A program made the translations under genes and the position numbers. Positions 37,594 to 52,500 of a DNA stretch of 64,000 nt are shown in pieces. The notes beneath the pieces are model-generated. The model saw nothing but the letters and a program-made list of their open reading frames with translations, ran no database searches and was not told where the DNA came from. The stretch spans positions 252,399,981 to 252,463,980 of the forward strand of contig NC_084480.1 of assembly GCF_030035675.1 (NCBI RefSeq). The letters are read 5' to 3'. The first letter of the stretch is position 1, and each line of letters starts with the position of its first letter. The stretch comes from Rhineura floridana (Eukaryota > Chordata > Lepidosauria > Squamata > Rhineuridae).

Positions 37594-40500
37594 GCCCATT
37601 GAATGGTAACCAAATGTCAGTTGGTGGATTCAGCTCCTCACATCCAAAGATCATTATCACCTCCTATCATTGTTCATATAGAAGGTAATAAACAACTCTA
37701 AATGTCAGGAAATCATCTCTGTCTATGTTTGCATTGTTTTGTGCAGTCAGGGGGCTGAAAGCATAAGTGGCTGGGTGGAGGCTACTTAAAAATTGCTCCT
37801 ACAGCTCATGGTCTATATAGCTCTGAAGGCATCTTGTTCAAGGCCTTCCCAAAACCTGGAGCTGATACTGCGCTGAATAAAATTTCAAGGTGTATTATAT
37901 TGTTACACACACTCCAATCTCCAAGTGGTGGAAAATCGAAAGGGTTCCAGCACATACCTCAGGTTTGGTTTCCTTGAAATAAAGGTCACTGGAGAGGGTG
38001 GTGTCCTTATGACAGATCATAGAATCATAGAATAGTAGAGTTGGAAGGGGCCTACAAGGCCATTGAGTCCAACCCCCTGCTCAATGCAGGAATCCAAATC
38101 AAAGCATTCCCGACAGATGGCTGTCCAGCTGCCTCTTGAATGCCTCCAGTTATTTACACACATATACAGGCTAAGCATAAGATGAAAGGGCTCATAACAT
38201 TAACTCCCCAATATATCTTGCTGTCCTATTAGGTTTCAATATGGTGGTGTTCTACCTTTGGTTTCAGCACAGAGAGCAAGTTTGCTTCTCTTCCCAGATT
38301 AATTCACCATGAGACAAGACAAGACGGGTCTCTGGCCTGTTGTTCTCCTCCACCCACTAATCATCACCTCACCTCCAGCCAGTGGAGGGCGGGGTGGGTG
38401 GGTGCTGTGCCCTTCTGGAAGCATCATTTCATGTCATTTCTCTGGCAACATACCTGTACTTGGCCAATGCTTTAGTCTTACAAAGAGATACTGAACAGAC
38501 TCAGCTAGCACCATTAACTTAATAAAGGGACTGGCTGGACGACTTCAGCACATCCTTCTGGTACAGAATCCCATCTTACAGACATAAAACCACAGACCTG
38601 AAGGGGGCTTAAGTATGAAATCCAGACCCAACCTACTGGTTTTATAACAATATTATCCTGTAAAATCCATGAAAGGCTTTCCCCATATGTAGTTCGACTA
38701 AATATATAATTATAAACAAAAACATGTACACAGCTTAGGACAGTGGTTGGGGAACAAGCGTTGCAATGCAGATAGCAATTCATGTCAACATCATTTACAC
38801 CTTGTAGAGCAAATGGAGGGTGCATCAGATATGTCTCTAATCCAAATACAGGTGTGCATCTGCATTAGTCTGTAAACTCTGTATACACAATACCAATCCA
38901 GCATGGGAGGATTAAGGTGACTAAGTGAAAAAAAATGTTTCTTCTGGGTGAGCCCTTCACTGGATAAGATTTTGAATGTTTTTGCATTTTTTTTTATTAG
39001 CTGCTGGTCCTCTGTAGGAAACCGGGAAAAAGGGAGGCAAGAACTCTCCATAGGAGCCAACTGTGACAGGATTGGGACGATTGAGCATGAATTCCTTCAT
39101 GCACTGGGATTCTGGCATGAGCAGTCACGATCTGATCGGGATGATTATGTCACAATAATGCGAGACAGAATTCAAGCTGGTAACTAATTTACCTTCCTTT
39201 TAGACAAGAGAGCCAGTGTGGTGTAGTGGTTAAGGTGTTGGACTATGACCTGGGAGACCAGGGTTCAAATCCCCACACAGCCATGAAGCTCACTGGGTGA
39301 CCTTGGGCCAGTCTCTGCCTCTCAGCCTCAGAGGGAGGCAATGCTAACTCACCTCTGAATACCGCTTACCATGAAAACCGTAGGGTTGCCATAAGTCAGC
39401 ATCGACTTGAAGGCAGTACATTTACATTAGTTTAAGACTATTTATAGAGTTAATCTGTACAGCTTCTCTTTCCAGTTGAAGCTCATTAAAGTTTTCTGTT
39501 TTGGATGAGAAAGTCTAAAGCGCAATGTATTATTATGTGCTTGCTGATCACCTAAGCATTGAAAAGTTCAAGGGGCAGTGCAGGCAAGTTTAGGTTTCCT
39601 TTTGGATGATGGAGCACTGGAAACCTGTGGCATCTTTAGAATATTTGCTTTACTTATAACTATACAGGCAGTGCATGTATAGAGGCAGGCACTCCAAAAA
39701 AGAAGACCCCTTAGATTGTACCTTGAGCAACCTACAGACTGCACCTCCATTTTCATCATTCTCTAGCTAGACACTCTCCCCCTCTGTCTTCAAAACTGGA
39801 AATCTCTGTTTCTTTGCACATATATCTTACATCTATCCCCCTCCCCTGTTACTTGGTTCCACTGGAACTCTTTACATGCCTCATGACTGTGTGTGTGATT
39901 TGACTTTGCTCTGAGACATGAGAGGATCTTTATGGTGGATAGGGAAAGTCTTTTGTGTGAGTCAGCAAAAATTCCATTGCATGCCAGTCAGACGCAGGAG
40001 GTTCCACTTTGCCCCAGTTAATTCCTGGATCAGCAGCATGTATAATGCAAGCAAAACCCTTAATTCAGCAAACAATCCCTCACTGGGAATAAAGGTGTAC
40101 CAGTTGGAAGCTATCTCCTGTACTCAATAAATCAAATAATTATTTTGCTCTTCCTGAGAAGTCCAAGATACTCTCCTTTCAGCCAGGAAAATGGCACATT
40201 GCTAACAGACTATTTAGGTCAAGAATATTCTATCTGCATCTTCTAGGAACTTCCAAGTTCAACCCTTTTGTCAGCCAAGGCAAGAGAACCTTGAATGAGA
40301 AGGAACACCCCTTTGGATGGGCTTTCAGCGGGTGGCATGGCAGTTAATTAATTCAGAATGTCCCAACAACTCTCCACCTGTGTCTTTCGTTATGAAATGC
40401 CACTCGGGTGCAAGCCTGGACCCTTTGTAGAAATGAGCCTTCCACTTTCAGGGCATATGTTTTCTCTATGATTTTCTCCTTTATATACCTTCCAACTAGG

Positions 40501-43500
40501 GTTGCCAGGCTCAGGGCCTGAGACTGATCCTATATCTTTAGGAGAAGAGAAAGTCAGCCAAGTGCAGGTGTTCTTGCAACACTGTAATGGGAAAAACCAC
40601 AAGGTGGGATTTTCCCTTCCCCCTGCACAACTTTTAAAGATACAGAAGACCTCTTAGAGGCCGGGCCTGGCAACCAAAGTTGTGCAGGGGGAAGAGAGAA
40701 TTCCACCTTGTGGTTATTACAGTGTTGCAAGAACACCTGCACTTGGCTGACTTTCTCTTCTCCTAAAGATACAGGATCAATCTCAGGCCCTGAACTTGGC
40801 AACCTACTTCCAACTAAGATTTCACTTCAAGCTCGTTCCAATTCAAGGTGAAGATTACAGTGTTTTGTAAACTATTTGACAGAAGGTTATAATATAGAGT
40901 ATACACAGTAGTATATGCCATAGAAATCAGTCGGACTCAAACTTGCTTACTGTTGTGTCCTATATAATGTTTTAAAAATAAAAGTTAAAATATAGCTTTG
41001 ATTTCTGTCAAAACATTGTAAACCTGGGAAATAATATAATAAATATATATGTTTTTCTGTATGGTATACTTGGTGTTCAAAGAAGAAATGACATGGAAGT
41101 TCAAAGGTTAAGCATGTAAACCACAATTTCCTCATATTTTAATGGGAGAGATTTAATTGTGTCCTTAATGCTGTCATTGAAATCAGTGGATCTGAAAAAT
41201 GCTTAACTTTGGCTGGATTGTGTGACCTATGTAAGTCACCATGGTAAGGCACTTAATTTTATTATTTTTATCTTATTGTCAGGAAAAGAAGGAAATTTCA
41301 ACAAATATGATGATAAAACATCAGACTTCCTCAATGTCCCATATGACTATAACTCTGTAATGCACTATAGTAAAACTGCCTTCATGAATGGAACAGAACC
41401 AACAATAGTAACAAATATCCCAGCCTTCATTGATGTGATTGGACAGCGAATGGATTTCAGTGAATATGATATCCGGAAGCTGAATAAACTGTACAACTGC
41501 AGTAAGTGTTTTAGGCTACATCATGTTTTCTCTTGGTGCAATTTTCTTCATTTGTTTAGGTTTTATTTTTGTGCCTTACTTTGTCTGTGAATATGGTAAC
41601 TTTATAGGTATAAATATATTTTTCCCAGCATCTAAGATGGGAGTGGAAAACCTCTGGCCCATTGGCCTAATTAGGCCAAGCATAGGATTTGGCCAATTTG
41701 GCCTGTGAGGCCATTTTCCCCAAACCACATGCATCTGCTCCCCACCTGACAGCATATAATCAGGTGTGAGACAGATGGAGACACATCTGCCAAATAACAA
41801 ACAGAAGCTTTAACGTACTCCCAGTTGTTCCTTGGCAAGGGAGGCTTGCTGTCAGCACTGATCAGCTGATTGGCAGTGATAGCAAGCCTGTAGTAATGAA
41901 CTGCTCTACAGAGCTCAGTAGTGCAGCCAATTCTGGCAGGCTTCTTGTAAGCACTGAATAGCTGATTGGCACTTATAGCAAGTTGGCTGGCTTCGGCTGT
42001 GCTACAGAGCTCTCCATTGGGAATTCCATAACACAGCCAATGCGTGTCTAAAGCAGGCTTCCTGCATGTGCCAGTCAGCTGATTGGCGCTTACAACAAGC
42101 TGGCTGCAATCCCAAAAGTGGCCTTGATGTAAGTGCAGGTATCCCTTTGCACTGGCAGTTGGAATGAATTAAAACCAGCAATGCAAAGGAACTTCATCTG
42201 TGGTTGTGGCTGAAACTGCACCCACAAGGGAGTTTTTGTTTTGACTCAGTTGATGTCATTGTGAGGCTAGGTGATTGACAGGTGGGAGGTGCAACCCACC
42301 TTTCACAATGGCTCATGGGGTCAGAGAGGTCAGGATATGGACTGCTCTTAGGTCTCAAGTAGGTTGCCAGATATCTGGTTTTCAGCCAGAGACTTTGGAT
42401 TTTTGGGGGGTTCTCCAGGTCTCTGGGTGAGTCAGCTTAATCTCCTGACTCTCAGCTTTTATTTTAAAAAAAATTTCAAGGTGGTCTGGTTCTCAAGATA
42501 TACACCAAAACGTCAGCCGCCCCCACCCTGCAACTTCTGTTAAATGATCTCTTAGCTGGCTGCTCTAACCCCGCCCTTTCAGGTTTGTAGTCAATAAGTG
42601 AAGTCAGGGTTGTGATTGACAAGGGATTTCTGGGCCTCCAGGCAGTACTTAGACTCCATTGCAAAGGTAGAAAAAAGTTTTTTTCTGTTTATCTGAAAAT
42701 CTCATAAACTGAGTTAAGTATATAGCTTTCAGCAGTACCAAGTCTTTTTTTCTTTTGTGTTCATGAGTCAAACAAATTTACATTTTCCTGGGCTGTTAAA
42801 GATGGCAGTGTTTTGAAAACCTTCCCAATATGAAGCTTTAATCCAATACTTGCTTTTCTGGGAGTAAAGCTGCAATGCTAATCCCACATACCCGGAATGA
42901 ACCCCATTGAATTCAATAGGATTTATTTTTGAGTAGACATGGTTAGGAATGTGCTGTAAATTAATGGGACTTTTGAGTGAACATAGCAAAGGATTGTGTT
43001 TGTGTTGTAAATCTTTCTCTCCCCCTCCAATCCTATTTTTAAAGCTATTAGGCAGGTTTACATAGGTATCACTGCTTTTAATATGTAGGAAACTAATACT
43101 GATATTATCTTTTTTTTAAAAATGTTCTGCAATGACCAACTCATTTTGACAATAAACTATTATAAGGGGTCTATGTATTTTGGCATCTCCAGTATGTGTG
43201 TGTATATGGAGTCTTCCCAACAACCCTATGAGGTTGGATTGCTGATTGGAAACCAAAGCAGCGCACAACAAGAAATAAATCCCTTTAAAATCCAATAACC
43301 ATAAAAAGTATAAAGAATTCTGGGAAGTGTAGTTTCCCCCACACAGTTATAGCTCCCACCACCCTTAATAACTACAGGTCCCAGAATTCTGTGGTGTGAT
43401 TCATGCGCTTCAAATGTGTGTTGACTGTGCTTTAAATGAATGGTGTGGATCTGTCCTAGGTATGATATGCTTTCATTAGTGAATTGAAAAGAACAATTTT

Positions 43501-46500
43501 TTAAAAATACTTTTTTAAACAGGAGAAGGGCTGTAGCTAAGATTTAGGGTATATGCTTTGCACACAAAGGTCCAAAATTCAATTTCTGGAAAAGACTATT
43601 GCCTGGAATCCTGGAGAGCTAATGCTAGTCCATGTCAGAATGTTTTTAGCAGGTGCTGAAAAGAGTACAATGAAGGTGTCTGCCTAATGTCAATGGGCAG
43701 GGACTTCCGAAGTGTAGGTGCTGCCACACTAGCCTCCCCACCTGCAGGCTCATTGACTCTTCAGTCTATTCACCTCCCCACCCATCGTACCTGCTTTTGT
43801 CTTTTAAAAAACGTACAGAAGTCACAGCTCTCCTGATGTCATATCTAGTCTGGTTCCAAACTATAACACCTCCTGATCCAGTTGAGTGATTTTTTCCCCA
43901 CAAAAGTAAATTAACATTGAGTCTACTCTATATAATTTAAAAAATGTTTTTAGCTTCCTCTTTAAGCTTTATGGAGACATGCAGTTTTGAATCTGAAAAT
44001 GTTTGTGGCATGATTCAAAGTGCAGAAGATAATGCTGACTGGCAGCGCATAACCCATGTTTCTAGTGGACCACAAACTGATCACACCTATGTTGGAATCT
44101 GCCAAGGTAACATATAGCAATTATTCTTATCTCTTAGAGAAGTGTTTTCTGTGGGCATATCTGTGATCTTTAGAACTTCATTAACTTGCTGGTAAACTAC
44201 TATTGCATTCTTAAACAAGCCTGTTAAATAATTAAGATGCTACCTATGTTGTCTCAGGATATGTCCTACTTCTCCATGTTCAGGGAGCAAGCTGTTGTGG
44301 AACATGAATGACAGAATTTGGTTCAAATGTATTAAGGGAATCATTTCCCACTGTGAGCCTGGTTCTCTTCTGTGGGAAGACAGGCTGCGGAAACTAGCAT
44401 GTTTACCACAATACACAAGAGCGCAATGTGCATAGCCTTGGATTGAAGTCCGGCTAGTGGAGTGCCCTCATAAGGTTCTCAGGGGAGCAAAAGAGACAAG
44501 ATCAGAGCTTTTCTAGAAACAGAGTTTTATTGGGAAAGTATTTAAAAATGGTAATTTAATTGCAAAGGCTGGCTTAAAGGAAGGAGAGTTTCACACATAC
44601 CCTGTGGCAACCAAAGGAAGTTGCACAGTGATTCTTCATTTTGTAATTGGATGCGGGGAAGAGGAGAATTAAAAGACAGGTGGGAAAACTGGCAAAAAAA
44701 AAGAGTTATGCTTTTCCTTATGCTCTGTGTAAAATGTAGGAAGAGGCATTGGGGAATCCTTACCATCAGGATAAATTCAAAAAGGTAGTAAAAGAAGACA
44801 CAGCCAATTTTTCTGCCACAAAAATAATGAAGGGCACATAAGAGGTTTGGGAAGCTTGTACAGGACTCGGGAGACCCCCTCAGTTCTGGAGTTTTAAGGC
44901 AATATTAGTCTTAGGAACAGACTACAAGAGTGGGGGTGGCCTGGAATGGCAACTACAAGGTGAAAGACAATTGTCTTTCCCCGCTTATGGGGAGGTGGGT
45001 AGCTAAGCTTTAGGTAGAGTCTTTAGGTAGACTCAAAATCTCAGCCAATCAATAGATGGTACAGTGTTGCTTTGGCTGAGGGATCTTAACAATTCCAGGA
45101 GGTCCCATGCTAGCGTACAGAGGGTGATGACACATCCACTGGAATAGAGGCTTTCAGCAGGAAATTTAATGTGCATTTTGTCTTGACTTGGTAAATCTCT
45201 CCAGGCAACCTTTCCAGACAAAATGGAGACTTCTTGAGCCAAAACCACTGGTGCCCTGTGCAATAAGGGATGCATATTTGTCATTTAGAAATTTAAAATG
45301 TTGAAGATGAATGCTAGGCCTTTTGAACTTGCATGCATTCACAAAGGTTCATGCAGCTGCTTGCACATATGCAAAATATGCAGTTTATGCTCGTTTTGCC
45401 TAGATTTTACAGTTAGAATGGTATATTTTGTGTGTTTAGTGTGAAATAATGTGCTGACTACAACAAAAGCCAGCCCTATTACAGCACCATGTATAAATAA
45501 CCTCTACTCTGGGCTACTGCTCCAGAGATTATGATCCTTTCTGTAGCTATCTTGATTTCCCTAGATAGCTGAACTTTGGACAGGACTGTACTCACTAATT
45601 CATAAACACTAGAAATGTACATTGAATGTTGTATGAGCTACCAGTGGACATTTGTCAATTTCTCTCATTACTCAATGCCAGGTTTTATTTATTTAGTTAG
45701 TTTTGGCATCAGATAACTGGGAAATAAATGAGAGGGCTAATGCACTGTAGACCTGAGAAAAAGATAAAGGCAATCGAATAGAGGGGCAACAAAGAACAAT
45801 TCTGTCACCTTAGTAATCCATATATGAACACTGAGTACCTTTCATTTCATAAAACTGTCCTATATGACTGTACAGTGGCTTTTATCTATAAGTCTATAGA
45901 GCTTTTTTAAGAAGCCAGTGTGGTATAGTGGTTAGAGTGTTGGGTTAGAGCCAGAGAAAACCATATTCAAATCCCCACTCAGCCTAACCTACCTATCTCA
46001 CTGGGTTGTTGTGCGGTTAAAGTAGGAGATGACTACATATGCAGCCTTTTGCTCCTTGGAAGAAAGGTGGGATAGAAATACAATGAATTAAAAAAAATAA
46101 TGAAGTTCTATCAGTAAATCTGTGCTCTTTCTTTCCTTCCTCCTATCCTTGAAAGAGACTGGCTACTTCATGCATTTTAACACCAGTGCTGGAACAGTGA
46201 TGGACAGAGCTGTTGTAAAGAGCCGGTTTCTATATCCCAAGAGAGGATTCCAGTGTCTACAGTTCTATTATTACCACAGTGGAGGTGAAAGTGATCAGCT
46301 GAACATTTTAGTCAAGGAGTACACCAAAGTAAATCCCAATGGTACCTTAAGGCTGGTGAAAACAATACAAGGTAAGAAAAAGTTATTCTCAATATGTATA
46401 TGTTCTTGGTCTACTGAGGTAGCCAGCCTGTGTCTGTATTACTTTAGACCGCGGGGACTCAAATTATTGCATGCTCCCTCCATTAAAAAACAAAAACGTC

Positions 46501-49500
46501 TCTACATAGAAAGCTAGCATGCCACAGAGAAGGCTAGGCTAGATTCCCTGTCCGATAACATCTAGTTTTCTGTGTGGAGGGGTTTTTGTATGGAGGACAA
46601 TTTTTAAAATGTACTGTCTGAAGCTGTACAGTCCAGACACCAATTTATAATTCTAGTGAGGACTAGGCCAGAGTTAGATATTTCAAGTTTGACAAGGAAG
46701 TTACTAAGACCACAAGCATTTCTTTTTTTCTTTGGCCTACTTTCTCCATAATGTTTTCCATGGATTCCTGCCCCTCACCCCCCTGCCAGAAGCGGATATT
46801 GAGCCATGGATCTGAGATTATAATGGGACACAGGTGTGGTGATGGTCTTTAAAATGTATTTTGAGCCTACATTGTTGAGTATTTTGCATGCCAAAACCAG
46901 CAGCTTAAGATCTGCCTAGAAGACAACAGGGAGCCAATCTAGCTGTGAAGTAATATGCTCCTTATGATCCGCTACAGTTAGGAGACAGGCTGCTGCGTTC
47001 TGTATCTGCTGAAGTTCTGGAAAGTCTTTAAGGATAAGCCCTCCACAAAATGCATGACAGTAGCCTAGCTTTGAGAAATCCAAGGCAGCACAATATTATT
47101 AGGTTGCCTCATAACACTGATTCATCATTACAGATTGGCCAGGTTTGCATGTCACTCTAACCCAAACAGCCTCCTAGAGAGAATCTTGCAGCCACTTTGC
47201 TCCTTCAGATTTTTTTTGTTTTTTTGCTGCTATGCTGCACTAAGCCAGGTCAAGGTTTGATTTAGCGTGTCATCAGAACTTGGACTTGTGATTAAGGTCT
47301 CTCTCCAGACTCATCATGAGTTGTAACCAATATTTGTTCTTGGTAATAGGTCATGGTTAGTCTGGAAAATTTAACCATGAGCCCAGATTTGGATAACATG
47401 CTAAGACAAACCTTGGCCTAACTCAACACAGTGCAGGAGTAAAAAAGACCAGGGTGGAGCAAAGCCACAGTGAACTCCTCTCTGGGAGCCTGCCCATTTG
47501 CTCTAAGGTAAGGTTTGATCTAGTGTGACATGCGAAGCGGGCCATTCTGACAAGTCTTCTTTCATACATCCTGTATGTTTTCAATTATCTTAGTGTAACT
47601 TGGAGCAAAATGACCCATAAACGTTGTCGTTCACAAGGCGGAGATTGCTTGTCGCCATCATGAAAGCTCTTATTTCTCATTCATCTGCTCTCCCCTGTTG
47701 TTGCTTGATACAATCCTCCACCTGGAAGAGCCTCAGCAGCTGCTTGAACATCTCTGTTTCTATTTGTTGAAACCTTTTTTATTTTGTTTTAAAGGAATTC
47801 AATTTTATATTTATGTCCCCTTTCCTCCAAGGAGCTCAAAGTGGTGTACATGGTTCTCCCCCTCCCCATGTTATTCTCGCAACAACCCTGCGAGGTGGGT
47901 TAGGCTGAGAGACAGTGACTGGTGCAAGGTCACCCGGTGAGCTTCATAGCTAAGTGGAGATTTGAACCCTGGTGTGCCAGGCCTTAGTCCAACACTCTAA
48001 TCACTATACCATATGGGTGTCTTTATTCAAAAGATCTCTTAAAATCAGAACATTGCTTTTTCACTCCTAAATATAGCCAATGCTATGCATGTTAAATAGC
48101 AGAACACACGATACAAAAAAAGAGGACTAAATAAAGGAAATAAAGGACTAAACATGTTTAGCATTTAACCCATTTTAAATCTCATGGGGAATGTGAAACT
48201 CTGTGTAACACTGAAATAGGTTGTAAATATATCTCATGATTCTTTTTCAGGTTCACCTGTGGACTACTGGAAGCTTTATCATGTTTCTTTGAATGTTGCA
48301 AGTAAATTCCGACTAGTATTTGAAGGCATTAAAGGGTCTGACACATCCAATGGAGGTCTTTCAATTGATGATATCAACCTATCAGAAACCCAGTGCCCTC
48401 ACCATGTTTGGCATATAAGAAATTTCACTCAGCTCTTTTCTTCAAGCCCTACAAGGGAGGCAGCAGGATTATATAGTCCACCATTTTACTCTCCTAAAGG
48501 GTATGCATTTCAGATTGCATTGTACCTGAATGGCACCTACAGTCCATTTAATTTAGCAATATATTTGCACTTGATTTCTGGTGCAAATGATAATCTGCTG
48601 CAGTGGCCTTGTCCATGGCAACAAGTTACAATGGTTCTTCTTGATCAACATCCAGACATCCGTCAACGTATGTCAAACCAAAGAAGCATAACAACAGACC
48701 CAGACAAATTAGGTAGGTTAATGCCTCAATCAGTTTTCCTAATTGATAATGCAGTCTCTCTCTCTCTCTCTCCCCGTCTGCAGCAATAGTGAATTAAAAT
48801 TGCTCTCTCTCTCTTTTGGCAGCAATAATGAATTAAAATTCTGTATGGTACAGTACAGACCTACCCATCTGCCCTTAGAGACAAAGCACTCAGCACCAGA
48901 TAACACAAAAGCAAACATTCTAAAAAAAGGTGGAGATGACTCCTTGGGTAGACATTATGATGTGTATAGTGGCTGTTGTCATTGCCCACTCTTTATTTTT
49001 ATTTTTTTAAATTCCTTGGGTAAACTTCTAGCCATGCTGTCTAATTTCCTTCCCTTGTGGTAATTCATATTTCCCTTTTAGCACCATTCCTTGAAAAGAA
49101 GTGAAATGCCTTTATATTTCTTGAGACAGCAAAGGCACGTATGCCAATTTTTCTCAGTTTAAGTGCACTCCTCTCTTATCAGGTATACTGACCCAAGTAT
49201 ATTCTCTCTAACATAAAGGTACACTGCATAATCCAAGGATGGCTGACATGATGCCCTCCAGATGTTTTGAACTACAACTTCCATCATCCCTGACTGTTGG
49301 CAATCCTGGCTGGGATGTTGGGAGTTATAGTCTACAACAGCTGGAGGGCACCACATTGCCCACCCCTGGCATAGGCATATGTTCCCCACCTGCTTCTTTG
49401 GATGAGATAAAAAAGGTAGTGGGAGACCAACAGCGGGTAATAAGAAAGCTTACTATGTCACTAGAATTGCTGTTAATATCTGGTCTGTGAGAATCAACAC

Positions 49501-52500
49501 AAAGTCATATGTTTTATCAGCTTGGTGATGGAGAAAAAAACCTCTGGAATGGGAAGATGAATAATGCAGTTGCTAAGCTGCCCAAAGTAGTCTCGTTTCC
49601 TCATTCCCTCTCCAGATGTACAGGGCTAGGTCAGGATTTTGTGGGCTTTATGCAGCGGACCTGCTGGATTGGAACTGAAATGGAATGGTAGCAAATGTTT
49701 TTAGAGACTGGTAACTTTTTTGCCCCTTTTATTGGGACTCCATTGTGCTGCAATGGAGTCAGTGGAAATCCATGCAGACACTGTGCTAGCAGTGCCCATG
49801 CATAAGGTTATAATAATGGACTGCCTTCAAGTCGATTCCTACTTATGGCGACCCTATGAATAGGGTTTTCATGGTAAGTGGTATTCAGAGGGGGTTTACC
49901 ATTGCCTTCCTCTGAGGCTGAGAGGCAGTGACTGGCCCAAGGTCACCCAGTGAGCTTCATGGGTGTGTGGGGATTCGAACCCTGGTCTCCCAGATCATAG
50001 TCCCACACTCTAACCACTACACCACACTGGCTCTCATGCATAAGGTTAGCTTTGGGCTTTTGGGAATTGGGAGCCCAGCTTAGACAGTCATTGTGCCTTG
50101 ATGTTCTTAGCCTTCGGTAGTTAACTGGATCACATGAATATTATTAAAAGCCCAGATTGTCTTCCTATTTACTTAAGTATACGATGCATCTTGATTCATT
50201 GAAACCTCTTTTATCTTGTAGAGGAAAAGGTATACAGTTAATAAAGTTATGTTGCAATTTTCTGAACCTCCTTTCTTCCACAAAAGATTAGAAGATGTTT
50301 ACTAGTTTATTTTTTTTCTTCCTTCACAGAATTCCAAGGTGTTTACTCTTGGGACAGACCAGATAAAGTAGGAACAGCTTCTAATTTTACTAATGGCACT
50401 GAGTTCATGAGAGGTCCTAGAGCTGGAGTAAGTTCCTTTATAACACATCAAAGGCTTAAAAGTCGTGACTTTGTTAAAGATGATGGCATTTTCATTCTTA
50501 CAACAGTGGAAGGTATGTGGGCTTTGTTATGATTCTGACATTTTTTGTATCAAGAATCCACAATTCAGTACAAGCCATCCCATTACAGTCAACAGGACTT
50601 TCCCCAGAACAAATAATTCTGTCTTCTGCATCTCTCCTCCTCTATCACTGTGACTAAGGATGGAAGGATCTGTCAATTTCGGTTACCTCAGTTCTCATTT
50701 TTCTATTTTTAAATTTAGTTTTCCACATTTCTGCCATAATTTGGGTGCTTTTGTTAAAAAAAAATCTTCATGAAAATTCTTCAGTATTTTAGTATGAATT
50801 TCTTCTAACAAACATTTTATGCAGTTTTGACTAATTTACACCTTTTTTGCAAGCAATTTATCCTAATTAATGCATTTTTGTATGTTATTTTCACCAATAT
50901 ATTCATTTTCTGCACCTTCCTCTAATATATGTATTTTTGTAAACATTGCTTGGTTGGAGAACTACATTGCAAAATTTGGATAAGTGTGATTTTCGAAGGA
51001 TGGCTATGTTCTCATATTGTTTCAGAAAGTGTGAATTTGATGAATTTGGCTTTAATTTCGACCTGAATTTCTCCCCCATCCTTAGCAGAGCTTGGAAAAA
51101 TTACTTTTTTAAATACAACTCCCATCAGCCCCAGTCAGCATGGTCACTGGATTGGGCTGATGGGAGTTGTAGTTCAAAAAAAGTAACTTTTCCAAGCTCT
51201 GATCCTTAGTTAAGACTAGAAAGTGGGTCCTGAATACTTATGAATCTGCTGATGTCCACTAGGTGAAACATTTTGTGAAATAATGACACAATACTTTTAT
51301 TTATAAGCATATTCAAATGAATGGTTGTCTATCATCTGAAGGCATTCATTTGCCCAAAAGGCAAAAATATCAGCCCTTTCTGAATGTCACATATTGGATC
51401 TTTTGACTGTAGTGTAATTATCCAGTTTATCTCATAACTCAGTGACCTTGTTTGGAAGTGAACAGACCAGGCAAGCCTCTCACCTCTCCTCCCTTGTGTA
51501 GCTGTGAGAAGTTCAGAAGCTTTTACTTTTACCTTCAATTAACAATAGTGTTACTTTCAAACTCAGTTCTGGTTAATCTGAATGACTGTTTACTGTAAGA
51601 AGCCAACTGCATAAACAAAGGCTTTTAGTTTAGGCTAACTATAGTTATACCTGGGTATAACAACACTAAACTGTGGCTAGTTTGAAATTGAAAATGAAAG
51701 CTTTCAAACTCTTCCTTGTGGCTGCAGTGGGAGTGGGGGGAGGGGTACATGAGCATGAAGCTCACTGCAACTCATTCTCATAACTCTAAACTATGATTTT
51801 GTATTACATCTGAACCAGCTCTCTGTGTATATATTTAAGCAAAAATCACCATTTAACATAAGGGGGATCTCCAACAGGCCTTGGGCAATGTGCATATCTC
51901 TCCCATAATGATTGACTGCATGTTGCTATTAAGATGGTGAATTCCCCTTGTGCTGTTTGGCTGATGGGGGAACAGCTGAGAGTGGCGAAAAAGGGGCTGG
52001 ACTGCAAGAAAAAAATGATCTTTATCTGGATCTCCCTCTCTCTCCCTGCCCTCCCCCAGCCTTCTTCCTGCTGCTTGGCAGATCAGTGGGAGGGGATGTT
52101 GTGGGCCATGTAAGGGAATGGGCCAGTAGCAGCCTGGGGAGCACAGATTGTGTATTTCTAAACAAAACATAGGGGGGAAAAGGCATGTTTCATGGAGACC
52201 TTGCATACTGATTGGAAAATGTGCATATTGCCCATAGAATGTACAAAATGGAGTTACGATATGCACATTTCCCAAGACCTGCAGGTTACTATTGCATAAT
52301 GGCTGGAGAATGTGTAACATTCAGTCATTATATGAATGTTTCCCAAGGCCTATTGGAGATTATGTATATTGACGAGGAACTGCACAATTCCCTCTTCATG
52401 GAAGGATTATGTGTGTATTCCTCATGAGGCCTGGTGAAGGTGCCCAGTGGCCAGTTGTTATACACATTAACTGCTCAGCTTACATCTCCCTTAACATATA

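Larger units (their letters stand above)
34772..39000 (+). other. MEP1B: MEP1B intron 6
   Basis: Holds two adjacent hAT-type MITEs, a SINE, a tandem motif, an AAT microsatellite and a CR1 tail, listed separately. Confidence 0.8.
39180..41282 (+). other. MEP1B: MEP1B intron 7
   Basis: Contains a Sauria-type SINE (39209-39428) and a foldback hAT element (40497-40806). The rest is unassigned. Confidence 0.8.
41502..43953 (+). other. MEP1B: MEP1B intron 8
   Basis: Filled largely by repeats: an unknown element with triplicated palindromes (about 41636-42340), the second copy of the intron-1 hAT family (42358-43520) and a SINE (43530-43690). Confidence 0.8.
48713..50329 (+). other. MEP1B: MEP1B intron 11
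   Basis: Contains a (TC)n run with a short tandem duplication, a hAT MITE and a Sauria SINE. Confidence 0.8.

Noticed and set aside
39209-39280. tRNA-like sequence with A and B boxes
   Set aside because: It is the head of a SINE (full tail present), and the cloverleaf is not complete. The same holds for the heads at 14469, 17070, 33277, 48022, 50034 and 55380.
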